Origin: a bacterium
GTDB taxonomy: Archaea; Thermoplasmatota; Thermoplasmata; Lutacidiplasmatales; UBA184
Reading direction: 5' to 3'
DNA length: 49,725 nucleotides
Assembly (NCBI GenBank): GCA_027309555.1
Contig: DAIDCO010000005.1
Coordinates: 1-49,725, forward strand
Part shown: positions 24,755 through 32,706 of the stretch, piece by piece
How positions within the stretch are numbered: position 1 is the stretch's first letter
Layout: every line of letters starts with the position of its first letter
Notes under the pieces: model-generated
Seen by the model: only the letters and a program-made list of their open reading frames with translations
Database searches by the model: none
What the model was told of the DNA's origin: nothing
Program-made: the position numbers and the translations under genes

Positions 24755-26989
24755 ATGAGGACAAACGAGCTGGGGCTGCGTGCTGGCGAACGGTCGGGGA
24801 AGAACTCGTTGGGCCCGGTCTCCCGTCGCGTCGGTCGAACGCGGCTCGCCGCGATCCTCGTGACCGCGATCCTGCTCAGTTCGACATTCGGGCTGCTGGC
24901 GGCGACCTCGGGGTCCGGGCGATCCGCCTCGGTGCATCTCCTGCCCGCCGGGGGCTTCCCCAAGTACCCGGTCATCTTCACCGAGTCCGGCCTGCCGTCC
25001 GGTACGAACTGGACCGCCGATCTCGAGGGTACGTACCTCACTAATTCGACCAGTTCGATCACCTTCCTGCACTCGAACGGTACCTACAACTGGTCCGTGC
25101 TCTCCATCCCCGCGCCCAAAGCCTCCGGAGCGGCCGGCTGGGCCGCCAATTTGAGCTCCGGCACGATCCACGTGTTCGGCGCTACCGTCTACGTCAACAT
25201 CACTTTCCTGACCGCCTACAATGTCACCTTCCGCGAGACCGGGCTGCCGACGGGACTGAACTGGACGGTTTCGGTGAACGGTACCGTCCACAAAGTGGTG
25301 GGAAACTACTACACGTTCCTCCTCCCGAACGCCACGAACTACGTCTTTGCGATAGAGAACCCGGTCCCCGGGCTCTCGAGCGGCAGCCGGTACATCCCCC
25401 TCAACCTCGGCTACACACTTACGGTGAGCGGGAAGAACCTCTCCCGCACCGACCCGTTCACGGCTCAGTTCGTCGTCGTGACTCTCGCCTCGCCGGCGGC
25501 CGGCGGGACGGTCGGACCGGCCTCGGGCTGGTACAACAATCAGACGGTCCTTACCTTCAGCGAAACCCCCGCGTCGGGGTATCGCTTCCTCGGCTGGACG
25601 GGGAACGGTACGGGTAGCTACTCCGGACCCGCCCTCCTACCGACGATCAAGATCGCCGCGCCGATCACGGAGGTTGCGGATCTCGCGGCACTTTACACCG
25701 TGACCTTCACGGAGTCCGGCCTGAAGCTCGGGATGAGCTGGTCCGTGACGTTCAACGGATCGACGACCGTGTCGAACGGGACCACGATCTCCTTCCTCAC
25801 CATCAACGGGAGCTACCCCTACACGGTCGGCGCGATCGCCGGCTGGGTGGCGTCCCCCTCTTCGGGATCGCAAAGCGTCGCCGGCTCCTCGGTGAACGTA
25901 CCGGTGTCCTGGACCCAGTTCGGGTTTGCCGTGTCGTTTACCGAGACGGGACTCCCGACGGGGACCAACTGGTCCGTCACCCTCGGAGGTACCCAACTGA
26001 GGGGAACCACCGCGACGCTCACCTTTACCGAACCGAACAACACCTACTCGTTCGCCGTCGGCGGCCTCGCCGGCTTCCGGGCATCGCCGGCGAGCGGCTC
26101 CGTCACGGTTGCGGGCGCCCCGGTGACGGTGGCGGTCACTTGGACGGTGTCGACCTATGCCGTCACGTTCGATGAGACGGGACTCCCCGCATCCTCCCCT
26201 TGGTCCGTGTCGCTCAACGGGACGGTCCGATCGGGCTCTACGGGGTCGATCGCCTTCGATGCGGCCAACGGAAGCTACAACTTCTCGATCCCCGCGATCA
26301 CGGGCTACCTCGCCGTGCCCGCGTCGGGCACCATCCTCGTCCAGGGCTCGGCCGTTTCGCAGACGATCACGTTCGAGTTCCTCTACACGGTCGAGGTGTT
26401 CGAGAGCGGACTCCCGTCGGCGACCGGCTGGTCGGTCACCTTGAACGGAGTACCCGGAAGCGCGAACACGAGCACCGCCACCCAGATCACCTTCGAGGAA
26501 CCGAACGGCACCTACGCACTGGTCGCCTCGGGGATCCGTGGCTACAGCCTCGCGCCCTACTCCCCCACGGTGACCGTTCTCGGAGCGCCGGTCCAGGTCA
26601 CGCTGACCTGGTCCCTGATCACCTACCGCGTCGTCTTCACGGAGACCGGACTACCGAACGGGACCACCTGGGCGGTGACCATGGGCGGTTCGCTCGTTTC
26701 CTCCACGTCGGCGACGATCACCTTCTCGGTCGTGAACGGGTCGTATACCTTTACGGTCACAAACGTGACGAACTACGCCGTGACCCCCTCGTCGGGCCCG
26801 CTGCGCGTCGCCGGCGCGGCCGTATCGGAATCGGTCCAGTTCACGAGCACTTCGACGAACGCCAACACCATCCTCGGCCTCACCCCGCTCGACCTCGCGT
26901 TGATCGTGGTCCTGGTCCTGTTGGCCGCCGCGCTGATCGCGGCCCTCCTCTTCCGGCGGCGCCGCGCGTCCCAAGAGAAGAAGGAGTGA
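24755..26989 (+). CDS. Repeat-type surface protein with seven ETGLP-class repeats and an InlB-like repeat
   Basis: 744 aa from the ATG at 24755; an in-frame ATG at 24695 is excluded because it overlaps the TATA box. The signal peptide has core LAAILVTAILLSSTFGLLA. The exported portion has seven repeats opening with variants of YxVTFTETGLPxGTxWSVT. Between repeats two and three lies one different module (SPAAGGTVGPASGWYNNQ ... GYRFLGWTGNGTGSYSG) like the bacterial InlB B-repeat. Numerous N-x-S/T sites suggest N-glycosylation. A C-terminal helix (LALIVVLVLLAAALIAALLF) with an RRRR tail anchors it. It is the same design as the protein at 7972 and is probably a surface adhesin or coat protein. 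Confidence 0.85.
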   Translation: MRTNELGLRAGERSGKNSLGPVSRRVGRTRLAAILVTAILLSSTFGLLAATSGSGRSASVHLLPAGGFPKYPVIFTESGLPSGTNWTADLEGTYLTNSTSSITFLHSNGTYNWSVLSIPAPKASGAAGWAANLSSGTIHVFGATVYVNITFLTAYNVTFRETGLPTGLNWTVSVNGTVHKVVGNYYTFLLPNATNYVFAIENPVPGLSSGSRYIPLNLGYTLTVSGKNLSRTDPFTAQFVVVTLASPAAGGTVGPASGWYNNQTVLTFSETPASGYRFLGWTGNGTGSYSGPALLPTIKIAAPITEVADLAALYTVTFTESGLKLGMSWSVTFNGSTTVSNGTTISFLTINGSYPYTVGAIAGWVASPSSGSQSVAGSSVNVPVSWTQFGFAVSFTETGLPTGTNWSVTLGGTQLRGTTATLTFTEPNNTYSFAVGGLAGFRASPASGSVTVAGAPVTVAVTWTVSTYAVTFDETGLPASSPWSVSLNGTVRSGSTGSIAFDAANGSYNFSIPAITGYLAVPASGTILVQGSAVSQTITFEFLYTVEVFESGLPSATGWSVTLNGVPGSANTSTATQITFEEPNGTYALVASGIRGYSLAPYSPTVTVLGAPVQVTLTWSLITYRVVFTETGLPNGTTWAVTMGGSLVSSTSATITFSVVNGSYTFTVTNVTNYAVTPSSGPLRVAGAAVSESVQFTSTSTNANTILGLTPLDLALIVVLVLLAAALIAALLFRRRRASQEKKE

Positions 26990-27121
26990 GCTCGTTCGCG
27001 TCCGAGTGGCCGGGGGGTCAGCCCCCCGGCATCCCATAAATCGGCGCTCCACCGACGAGCTTAAGCGGAATCCTGGGTAGTCGACTGCAGGTCGGCCCGG
27101 GTTGCGCTCGTGGGAAGAGGG

Positions 27122-29326
27122 ATGCGGACTCGGCCGCATCGGAGGCGGCTCTTTCCGCTCCGTTTTCAGGGGGTGCTCGTCGTGGCGAGCTTGACGCTTC
27201 TGATACTTTCCCTCGGTTCGTCCGTCATCGGGACCAGCGGCGCGCACTCGACCTCCGCCCCCTCAGCCACGACCGCAGTGTTTCCCACCCCGGTTCGACA
27301 CGTCGTGGTCATCTTCATGGAGAACGCGAACGCCTCCTGGGTCCTCGCGGACGGCAGCTATCAGCGCTACCTCGCCCAGCAGGACGCGTACGCCTCCCAG
27401 TTCTACGCCATCAAGCACGGCTCGAACCCGAACTACTTCGCCGCGACGTCCGGCAATACGTGGACGACCCTCAAGGAGTACTCGACCGTCAATCTGGCGG
27501 ACCTGACGGCCGCCGTCGGGCAGACCTGGGCGAACTTCGAGCAATCGATGCCGAAGCCGTGCGACGCGATCCCCCCGTCCAAGACCGCCGCCTACAACTC
27601 CGGTCACAACCCGTTCGTATGGTACTCGGATGTGTACAGTCCCGCATCGTACTGCGACAGCCACGACGTCGGATTCGGGCCCCTTGTCTCGGACCTGCAG
27701 AACGGCACGATGCCGAACTACGCGCTCGTAGTGGCCAACCAGACGAACGACGCCCACAACCTCTGCGCGGGTCCCGTCGGCACGACGACCGTGAGTTGCG
27801 GGGACGCCTGGCTACGGAGCTTCCTCTCCCCCATCCTCAACAGCAGCGCATCGTGGGTGCGATCGACAGCGTTCCTCATCACGTACGACGAGGCGAACCT
27901 GAGCGACACGCGCGGCATCAACGGGTCCACCGGCGGTGGGATCGTCTATACGGCGGCGGTCGGCGACTGCGCGACCCCGCACCTCACGGTGAGCACTCCC
28001 TACACGACGTTCTCTCTCCTCACCACGACCGAGTGGCTCCTCGGCCTCGGACACACGGGCCACCACGACTCGTGGTCGACCTATCCACCGATCATGTCGC
28101 TCTTCAACAACCCCCTCTGCGGTGCCGCCGCGACGAGCTACTCGCTGACCACCTCGGCGAGCCCCGCCGCGGGGGGCACGGTCGCGCCCCCCTCCGGAAT
28201 GTATGTCGATGGAAGTTCGGTGACGCTCTCGGAGTCCCCGGCCGTCGGATACGCCTTCGGCGGATGGACGGGGACGGGAACGGGTAGTTACACGGGGAAC
28301 GCCGCGAATCCCACGGTCACGATCTCTTCCAACATCACGGAGCTGGCCCGGTTCGTTCCGAGCTACGCCGTCTCCTTCGATGAGAGCGGCCTTCCGACCG
28401 GCACGAGCTGGTCCGCCACGCTCGGAGGCAGCACGCTTTCTTCGACCACCTCCACCATCCACTTCAGCGAGTCGAACGGAACCTACGCGTACTCCATCGG
28501 GCTCGTGTCGGGCTACACGGCTTCTCCGAGCTCGGGCACGATCACCGTGCTCGGCGGTCCCGAGACGCTCACGGTCACGTTCACTCCCGGCCCCCCCTCG
28601 ATCACTTCGTTTGCCGCCGTGCCTTCCTCGGTCACTCTCGGCGGGGGAACGGTCTTCGAGGTCGTAGCGGTCGGGGGCGAAGGCACGCTCAGCTACTCGT
28701 ACTCGAGCCTCCCTCCCGGCTGCGCGACCCTCGACACGGCATCGCTCGGGTGCACGCCGACCTCCTCGGGAACCTTCCGGGTCGAGGTCGCCGTCTCCGA
28801 CAGCCTCGGCCGTTCGGCGTTCGCGAACGCGAGCCTCACCGTCAATCCGAGCGGAGGCGGCCCCCTGACCGTCGCCGCCCCGGTGATCTCCCCCAACCCT
28901 TCGAACGTGAAAGCTCTGACGAGTTTCTCCGTGGTCGCGAGCGGGGGATCGCCTCCGTACAAGTACGCCTGGCACGAGTACGTGAAAGGGATACCGAACC
29001 CGGGGAACGTCGCCTCCTTCACGGGCACCCCGACCAGCCAAGGCACGTGGTCCATCACCTGCACGGTGACCGATTCGGTGGGAGCTTCCGCAACTTCGCC
29101 CGCCACCTCGTTCAAGGTGCTCGCAGCGGGCGCTGCGGTAGCCGCAAAATCAGCTGCGGGGGCCCCGAGACCAGCCACCGGTAGCAATCTCGACCTCTCC
29201 GGCAGCCTCCACGCGTCGCGAAGCACCGTGCCGGCCCCCGAGGCCCCTGCTTCCGTCGATGGCGTGGCCAGCTGGACCGGAGCCCCCGTCGCGCCTCTCC
29301 CCCCCGTGCGTTCCGGGACTCCCTGA
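27122..29326 (+). CDS. Secreted multidomain phosphoesterase with InlB-like, ETGLP and Ig-like domains
   Basis: 734 aa from the ATG at 27122; a GTG at 27110 is an alternative. The basic n-region MRTRPHRRR and the core VLVVASLTLLILSL form a signal sequence. Domain order: AcpA/phospholipase-C-like phosphoesterase (~35-335; FPTPVRHVVVIFMENANAS, KHGSNPNYFAATSGN, TTTEWLLGLGHTGHHD), an InlB-like repeat (SPAAGGTVAPPSGMYVDG), one ETGLP-class repeat (YAVSFDESGLPTGTSW), two Ig/PKD-like beta domains (~490-660), then a low-complexity Ala/Pro tail with no visible anchor helix. The active-site HGSNPNY region is intact, unlike its paralogue at 18745. It probably hydrolyses phosphate esters while attached to the cell coat through its repeats. 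Confidence 0.8.
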   Translation: MRTRPHRRRLFPLRFQGVLVVASLTLLILSLGSSVIGTSGAHSTSAPSATTAVFPTPVRHVVVIFMENANASWVLADGSYQRYLAQQDAYASQFYAIKHGSNPNYFAATSGNTWTTLKEYSTVNLADLTAAVGQTWANFEQSMPKPCDAIPPSKTAAYNSGHNPFVWYSDVYSPASYCDSHDVGFGPLVSDLQNGTMPNYALVVANQTNDAHNLCAGPVGTTTVSCGDAWLRSFLSPILNSSASWVRSTAFLITYDEANLSDTRGINGSTGGGIVYTAAVGDCATPHLTVSTPYTTFSLLTTTEWLLGLGHTGHHDSWSTYPPIMSLFNNPLCGAAATSYSLTTSASPAAGGTVAPPSGMYVDGSSVTLSESPAVGYAFGGWTGTGTGSYTGNAANPTVTISSNITELARFVPSYAVSFDESGLPTGTSWSATLGGSTLSSTTSTIHFSESNGTYAYSIGLVSGYTASPSSGTITVLGGPETLTVTFTPGPPSITSFAAVPSSVTLGGGTVFEVVAVGGEGTLSYSYSSLPPGCATLDTASLGCTPTSSGTFRVEVAVSDSLGRSAFANASLTVNPSGGGPLTVAAPVISPNPSNVKALTSFSVVASGGSPPYKYAWHEYVKGIPNPGNVASFTGTPTSQGTWSITCTVTDSVGASATSPATSFKVLAAGAAVAAKSAAGAPRPATGSNLDLSGSLHASRSTVPAPEAPASVDGVASWTGAPVAPLPPVRSGTP

Positions 29327-29498
29327 CCGCGCCCGTTCGCTTCGCTGCCCTTCCCGAGAGGAGTACCGACCTCGCAGGGGGATCTGTATCCGATCGGCCG
29401 GAGGTCGGCCACCGGCGAACCCCGGTGGAGCGGGCCCGATCCCGTGCACGACGCACCGCCTGGCCTCTGGGATGAATGCCGTCCGGCGGGACCACTGT

Positions 29499-29506
29499 GT
29501 TTATGG
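29499..29506 (+). promoter_or_regulatory. TATA-like box for the zinc-ribbon gene
   Basis: GTTTATGG, centred about 31 bases before the ATG at 29534. The 207-base region 29327-29533 otherwise shows no gene I can support. Confidence 0.5.
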
Positions 29507-29533
29507 CCCCGGCTGCCTCTTTCCGCGCCGCTC

Positions 29534-29851
29534 ATGGTGCCCGAGGAAGGGTCGCCGGCACCGATCGACCCGAAGGAGTTCGACCGACAGATGAACGCCA
29601 AGGTCCTCCAGTACGGGTCGAGGGGCGACGAGATCTGCCCGAAATGCGGAGCGCAAGGTTACCGCCGGGTCGCGGATTCCGAGATGATCGCCCTCTTCGC
29701 CTGTCGGGCGTGCGGCCACCAGGAGGAGGTCCTTCACGACGCCCAGACCGAAGTCGCGCCGCCGTTCCGAGAGTATCGGGAAGGCCGAGGGCTACGGGCG
29801 GAGCTCGAGGACACCGGAGAGACGACACCCCGAGAGGAGGAGTCCCGCTGA
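29534..29851 (+). CDS. Small zinc-ribbon protein
   Basis: 105 aa from the ATG at 29534. A central zinc ribbon is formed by C35-P-K-C38 and C57-R-A-C60, as in transcription-factor-S-like or rubredoxin-like ribbons, flanked by an acidic N-terminus and a Glu-rich C-terminus. No DNA-binding helix is evident, so it may mediate protein-protein or nucleic-acid contacts. The frame is open further upstream, but a TATA-like box at 29499 supports this start. An Lrp-type regulator follows with no gap to speak of, so the pair is probably cotranscribed; both lie just before the sHdr operon. The function is not recognised. Confidence 0.7.
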   Translation: MVPEEGSPAPIDPKEFDRQMNAKVLQYGSRGDEICPKCGAQGYRRVADSEMIALFACRACGHQEEVLHDAQTEVAPPFREYREGRGLRAELEDTGETTPREEESR

Positions 29852-29895
29852 CGATCTCCCTGCGGGCCGGCCGGCTGCCCCCCGGCGGCCCGACG

Positions 29896-30462
29896 GTGGC
29901 ACGACGCCGTCCGATCGTTCGGCGCGGCCGGCATCGGCAATCGACCGGTCCGATCGACCCGCTCGACGTGGCGATCCTCGCGGCGCTGCGCGACGACGGT
30001 CGTGCATCGCTCCGGCGGGTCGCTCGAATCGTGGGCGCGAGCGTTACCACGGTCAGCAGCCGGGTCCGCGGACTCGAGCGGCTCGGTGTCCTCGAAGGGT
30101 TCGTTCCCCTCGTGAGCGCGCAGCGGCTCGCCGCCGTCGGACGCTCGCCGCACTGCGTCGTGCTCCACGTCGTCCCTCGCGTCCAGAGCCGCCGCGGGAT
30201 CGAGACGCTCGCCCGCGCGATCGCCAAGGAACCGAACGTCTGTTACCTGTTCGAACTGGCCGGCTCCTCGGAGCTGATGGCGCTCGCCTCGACCGTGGAC
30301 CCACGGACCACGGAGGAGCTCATCGCCGGGATCTCCGGGATCCCGGGGGTCGTGAGGGTCCGCTCGATTCCGATCCTTGAGGTCAACAAGGAACGACCGG
30401 GACACCCGGTGGGGCCCCCATCGCGCTCACCCGAGCGAACCGTTTCGCCCCTCGGGCGATAG
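29896..30462 (+). CDS. Lrp/AsnC-family transcriptional regulator
   Basis: 188 aa from a GTG at 29896. The reading frame is open back past the end of the zinc-ribbon gene and the true start could be 15 codons earlier, where GAGGAGGAG would be a ribosome-binding site but no standard start codon exists. Residues ~17-75 form the winged helix-turn-helix (IDPLDVAILAALRDDGRAS, ARIVGASVTTVSSRVRGLER). Residues ~88-165 form the RAM-type ligand/oligomer domain (HCVVLHVV, VCYLFELAGSSELMALAS, GVVRVRSIPILE). Lrp proteins bind short palindromes as dimers or octamers. The gene ends 91 bases before hdrC1, so it is a natural candidate regulator of the sulfur operons. Confidence 0.85.
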   Translation: MARRRPIVRRGRHRQSTGPIDPLDVAILAALRDDGRASLRRVARIVGASVTTVSSRVRGLERLGVLEGFVPLVSAQRLAAVGRSPHCVVLHVVPRVQSRRGIETLARAIAKEPNVCYLFELAGSSELMALASTVDPRTTEELIAGISGIPGVVRVRSIPILEVNKERPGHPVGPPSRSPERTVSPLGR

Positions 30463-30509
30463 CCCCCCGGTGCCCCACACCGCCCTCCGCGACTCTCCCC
30501 GTGCAAAGG

Positions 30510-30517
30510 CTTATCAC
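30510..30517 (+). promoter_or_regulatory. Candidate TATA box for the sHdr operon
   Basis: CTTATCAC lies 37-44 bases before the ATG of hdrC1; a second candidate, CTATTGAA at 30525-30532, would place the transcription start exactly at the ATG. I cannot choose between them from sequence. Confidence 0.4.
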
Positions 30518-30531
30518 GGTCGGCCTATTGA

Positions 30532-30542
30532 ACGATTGTCCA
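30532..30542. promoter_or_regulatory. Candidate operator in front of hdrC1
   Basis: ACGATTGTCCA is identical to the 11 bases at 43022-43032 upstream of tusA, and its core TGGACAA (minus strand) recurs in the palindrome ATTTGGACAAAT before aprB. Here it lies 12 bases before the start codon and downstream of the TATA candidates, a position typical of repressor sites. Confidence 0.4.
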
Positions 30543-30553
30543 GTTGGTGGTTC

Positions 30554-31390
30554 ATGAGTATCGTCGCCCACCTCCCCCGACGCGTGCTCTCGCTCACGGA
30601 GGAGGAAGCAGCGAACCCACCGGCGATGGAGCTCACCGGTCGGCGCAAGGCGACCGGTCCGGAACACGAACTGGCCGAGACGATCTTTGCGGAGTTCCGC
30701 CAAGACCCGCGCCATCACGAGTTCGTGCTCGGCTGCCTCAACTGCGGCGAGTGCACGACGGGATGCCCCGCGGCGCGATTCTACGATTTTTCCCCCCGGG
30801 AGATGCTCCAGATCGCCGCGACGGGCGATGCCACGACCCTCTGGGACGCGATGCAGGAGAAGATCTGGGCCTGCTGCCAGTGCTACACGTGCAACATGCG
30901 CTGCCGGTTCGGTAACGACATCGCCGGGATCATCAGCGTCATGCGCGAGCTCTCGGTCGTTCACGGGCTCGAGTCGACCCGGAAGACGCTCGCCCCGTTC
31001 GGGCGCTCGCTCACGCTCCTCATGACCGTCGGGACGCAGGTCTCCTCGGACATGATCCAGCCCGACTTCTTTCGCGACTGGGGGCCGTTCGCGACCGGCT
31101 CGGACAAGGTGTGGGACGTGAGCTCCGACGTGATGCGAAAGGCGATCCCATCGGATGTGCTCCAGACGACCCGCTCTTCCTGGGAGGTCTCGGTCCAGAC
31201 GTCCCTCGAGCTGTTCCGGATCTACGAAGAGACCGGCGTCCTCGACATGCTCCGCGGCCTCGACCCCGACCTCACGGAGATGCTGATCGACATCATCGAG
31301 GAGCGGCGGGAGGAGTTCCAGGACGCCCGCGGGCGGTTCGCGAAAGAGATCGCGGCGATGCGAGGCCCGGTTGCCTCGTTCACGGGGTGA
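30554..31390 (+). CDS. shdrC1: sHdrC1, iron-sulfur subunit of the sulfur-oxidising heterodisulfide-reductase-like complex
   Basis: 278 aa. HdrC-type protein with two 4Fe-4S motifs: C61-x2-C64-x2-C67-x3-C71 and C107-x2-C110-x2-C113-x3-C117. A C-terminal extension of ~160 residues rich in charged helix follows. In the sHdr pathway the C1 subunit passes electrons between HdrA and HdrB1 in the cytoplasmic complex thought to oxidise protein-bound sulfane sulfur to sulfite. It is the first gene of the plus-strand operon; gene order C1-B1-A-H-C2-B2-lbpA matches the known type I sHdr clusters. The ATG at 30554 is preferred over in-frame upstream starts because those overlap the regulator gene and lack homology-like sequence. 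A shared 11-base element lies 12 bases upstream. Confidence 0.9.
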   Translation: MSIVAHLPRRVLSLTEEEAANPPAMELTGRRKATGPEHELAETIFAEFRQDPRHHEFVLGCLNCGECTTGCPAARFYDFSPREMLQIAATGDATTLWDAMQEKIWACCQCYTCNMRCRFGNDIAGIISVMRELSVVHGLESTRKTLAPFGRSLTLLMTVGTQVSSDMIQPDFFRDWGPFATGSDKVWDVSSDVMRKAIPSDVLQTTRSSWEVSVQTSLELFRIYEETGVLDMLRGLDPDLTEMLIDIIEERREEFQDARGRFAKEIAAMRGPVASFTG

Positions 31391-31398
31391 CCTCGTCG

Positions 31399-32706
31399 AT
31401 GCTGAGCGCGAACGAGATCCGCAAAGTGGTCGCCGAGCGGACCGAGCACCAGAAAGGGACCGGCAAGAAGGTCGTCGACGTCCGGGAAGAGCTCGACCGT
31501 CTCGAGGACCGGGGGGAGGTCATCGTCCACCGGATCCGCCCGGCGAACCGGCCCGTCCCGCTCACGACGCTCTTCGGATGGACCAAGCAGATCCCCACCG
31601 ACCGTCTCTGGCACCACAAGTCGTGCGGGCAGTGCGGGAACATTCCCGGCTACCCGTCGTCCCTCCTCTGGCTCATGAACGAGACCGGTCGGACGTACCT
31701 CAACGAACCGCATCAGACGTCCTGCACGGCCTGGAACTACCACGGGACGGCAACCTCGAACCCGGTCGCTCTCGCGGCGGTCGCGGCGCGGAACTTCCAC
31801 CGGGCCTACGAGACCGACCACTTTCCGCTGATCCACTGCGGCACGAGCTTCGGGGACTACAAGGAGATGCGAAAGCTCTTGGTCGAGAACGCGACCGTCC
31901 GCACGAAAGTGCGGGACGTGCTGCGGAAGATGGGACGCGACCTCGTGCTACCCGAGGAGATCGTCCATTACTCCGAGTGGGTCCACGCGATGGCGCCCGA
32001 GATCGTGGCCCGAAAGAAGCATTCCCTCACAGGGGTCGTGGCGACGGTGCACGAGCCGTGCCACTACTACAAGATGGTCCCCGAGGACGCCGTCTACGAC
32101 GACCGCGTCTATGCCGGGCAACGCCCGGCCGTTCCCTCCGGCATCCTCATGGAGCTCGGGGCGACCGTCGCCGACTACTCGACGTGGTACGACTGTTGCG
32201 GATTCGGCTTCCGACACATCCTGAGCGAGCGCGAGTTCAGCCGGTCGTTCGCCAATCTGCGAAAGATCCGTCCGATGGTCGAGGAAGCGCATGCCGACGT
32301 CGCGATCACGAGCGACACCGGATGCGTGACGACGCTCGACAAGAGCCAATGGATCGGGAAGACCCACGGGCTCCCGTACATGCTCCCGGTCCTGTCGGAC
32401 GTGCAGTTCGCCGCGCTCGCCCTCGGGGCGCACCCGTACAAGATCGCGCAGGTTCACTGGCACTCCGCGTCCGCGGAGGCGCTCCTGACGAAGATGGGGA
32501 TCGACTGGACGAGCGCGAAGGCCGAGTTCCGCGAGTATCTCCGGTCGCTCAAGAACGGGGCTGCTCCCGAGCTTCTCCACCCCGCGCACGGGGAGATCGA
32601 GAACTACTTCGCGATCAACAAGGGTCAGGTCCTTCCCGAAGAGGTCCCGGCAGCCTCCCGGGTTCCGGGGGCGACGGCCCCGATCGTGGGAGGGCGTTCG
32701 GAGTGA
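31399..32706 (+). CDS. shdrB1: sHdrB1, CCG-domain subunit
   Basis: 435 aa, the HdrB-like subunit that in methanogen HdrB carries noncubane 4Fe-4S clusters ligated by two CCG domains. Only part of each domain is present. Near the N-terminal lobe I see C76, C79, C109 and C147 but no CCG. The C-terminal lobe has C221, C266-C267-G and C309, where the usual CxxC ends as CVTT. At most one noncubane cluster can therefore be normal. An alternative GTG start at 31387 overlaps the hdrC1 stop. Its own stop overlaps the GTG of hdrA by four bases (GTGA), indicating translational coupling. Confidence 0.88.
   Translation: MLSANEIRKVVAERTEHQKGTGKKVVDVREELDRLEDRGEVIVHRIRPANRPVPLTTLFGWTKQIPTDRLWHHKSCGQCGNIPGYPSSLLWLMNETGRTYLNEPHQTSCTAWNYHGTATSNPVALAAVAARNFHRAYETDHFPLIHCGTSFGDYKEMRKLLVENATVRTKVRDVLRKMGRDLVLPEEIVHYSEWVHAMAPEIVARKKHSLTGVVATVHEPCHYYKMVPEDAVYDDRVYAGQRPAVPSGILMELGATVADYSTWYDCCGFGFRHILSEREFSRSFANLRKIRPMVEEAHADVAITSDTGCVTTLDKSQWIGKTHGLPYMLPVLSDVQFAALALGAHPYKIAQVHWHSASAEALLTKMGIDWTSAKAEFREYLRSLKNGAAPELLHPAHGEIENYFAINKGQVLPEEVPAASRVPGATAPIVGGRSE

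Noticed and set aside
24680-25291. N-terminal extension of the sulfatase-like protein to 25291
   Set aside because: It is the complement of the divergent surface-repeat gene, is low complexity, and lies upstream of the TATA box that sets the ATG at 24679.
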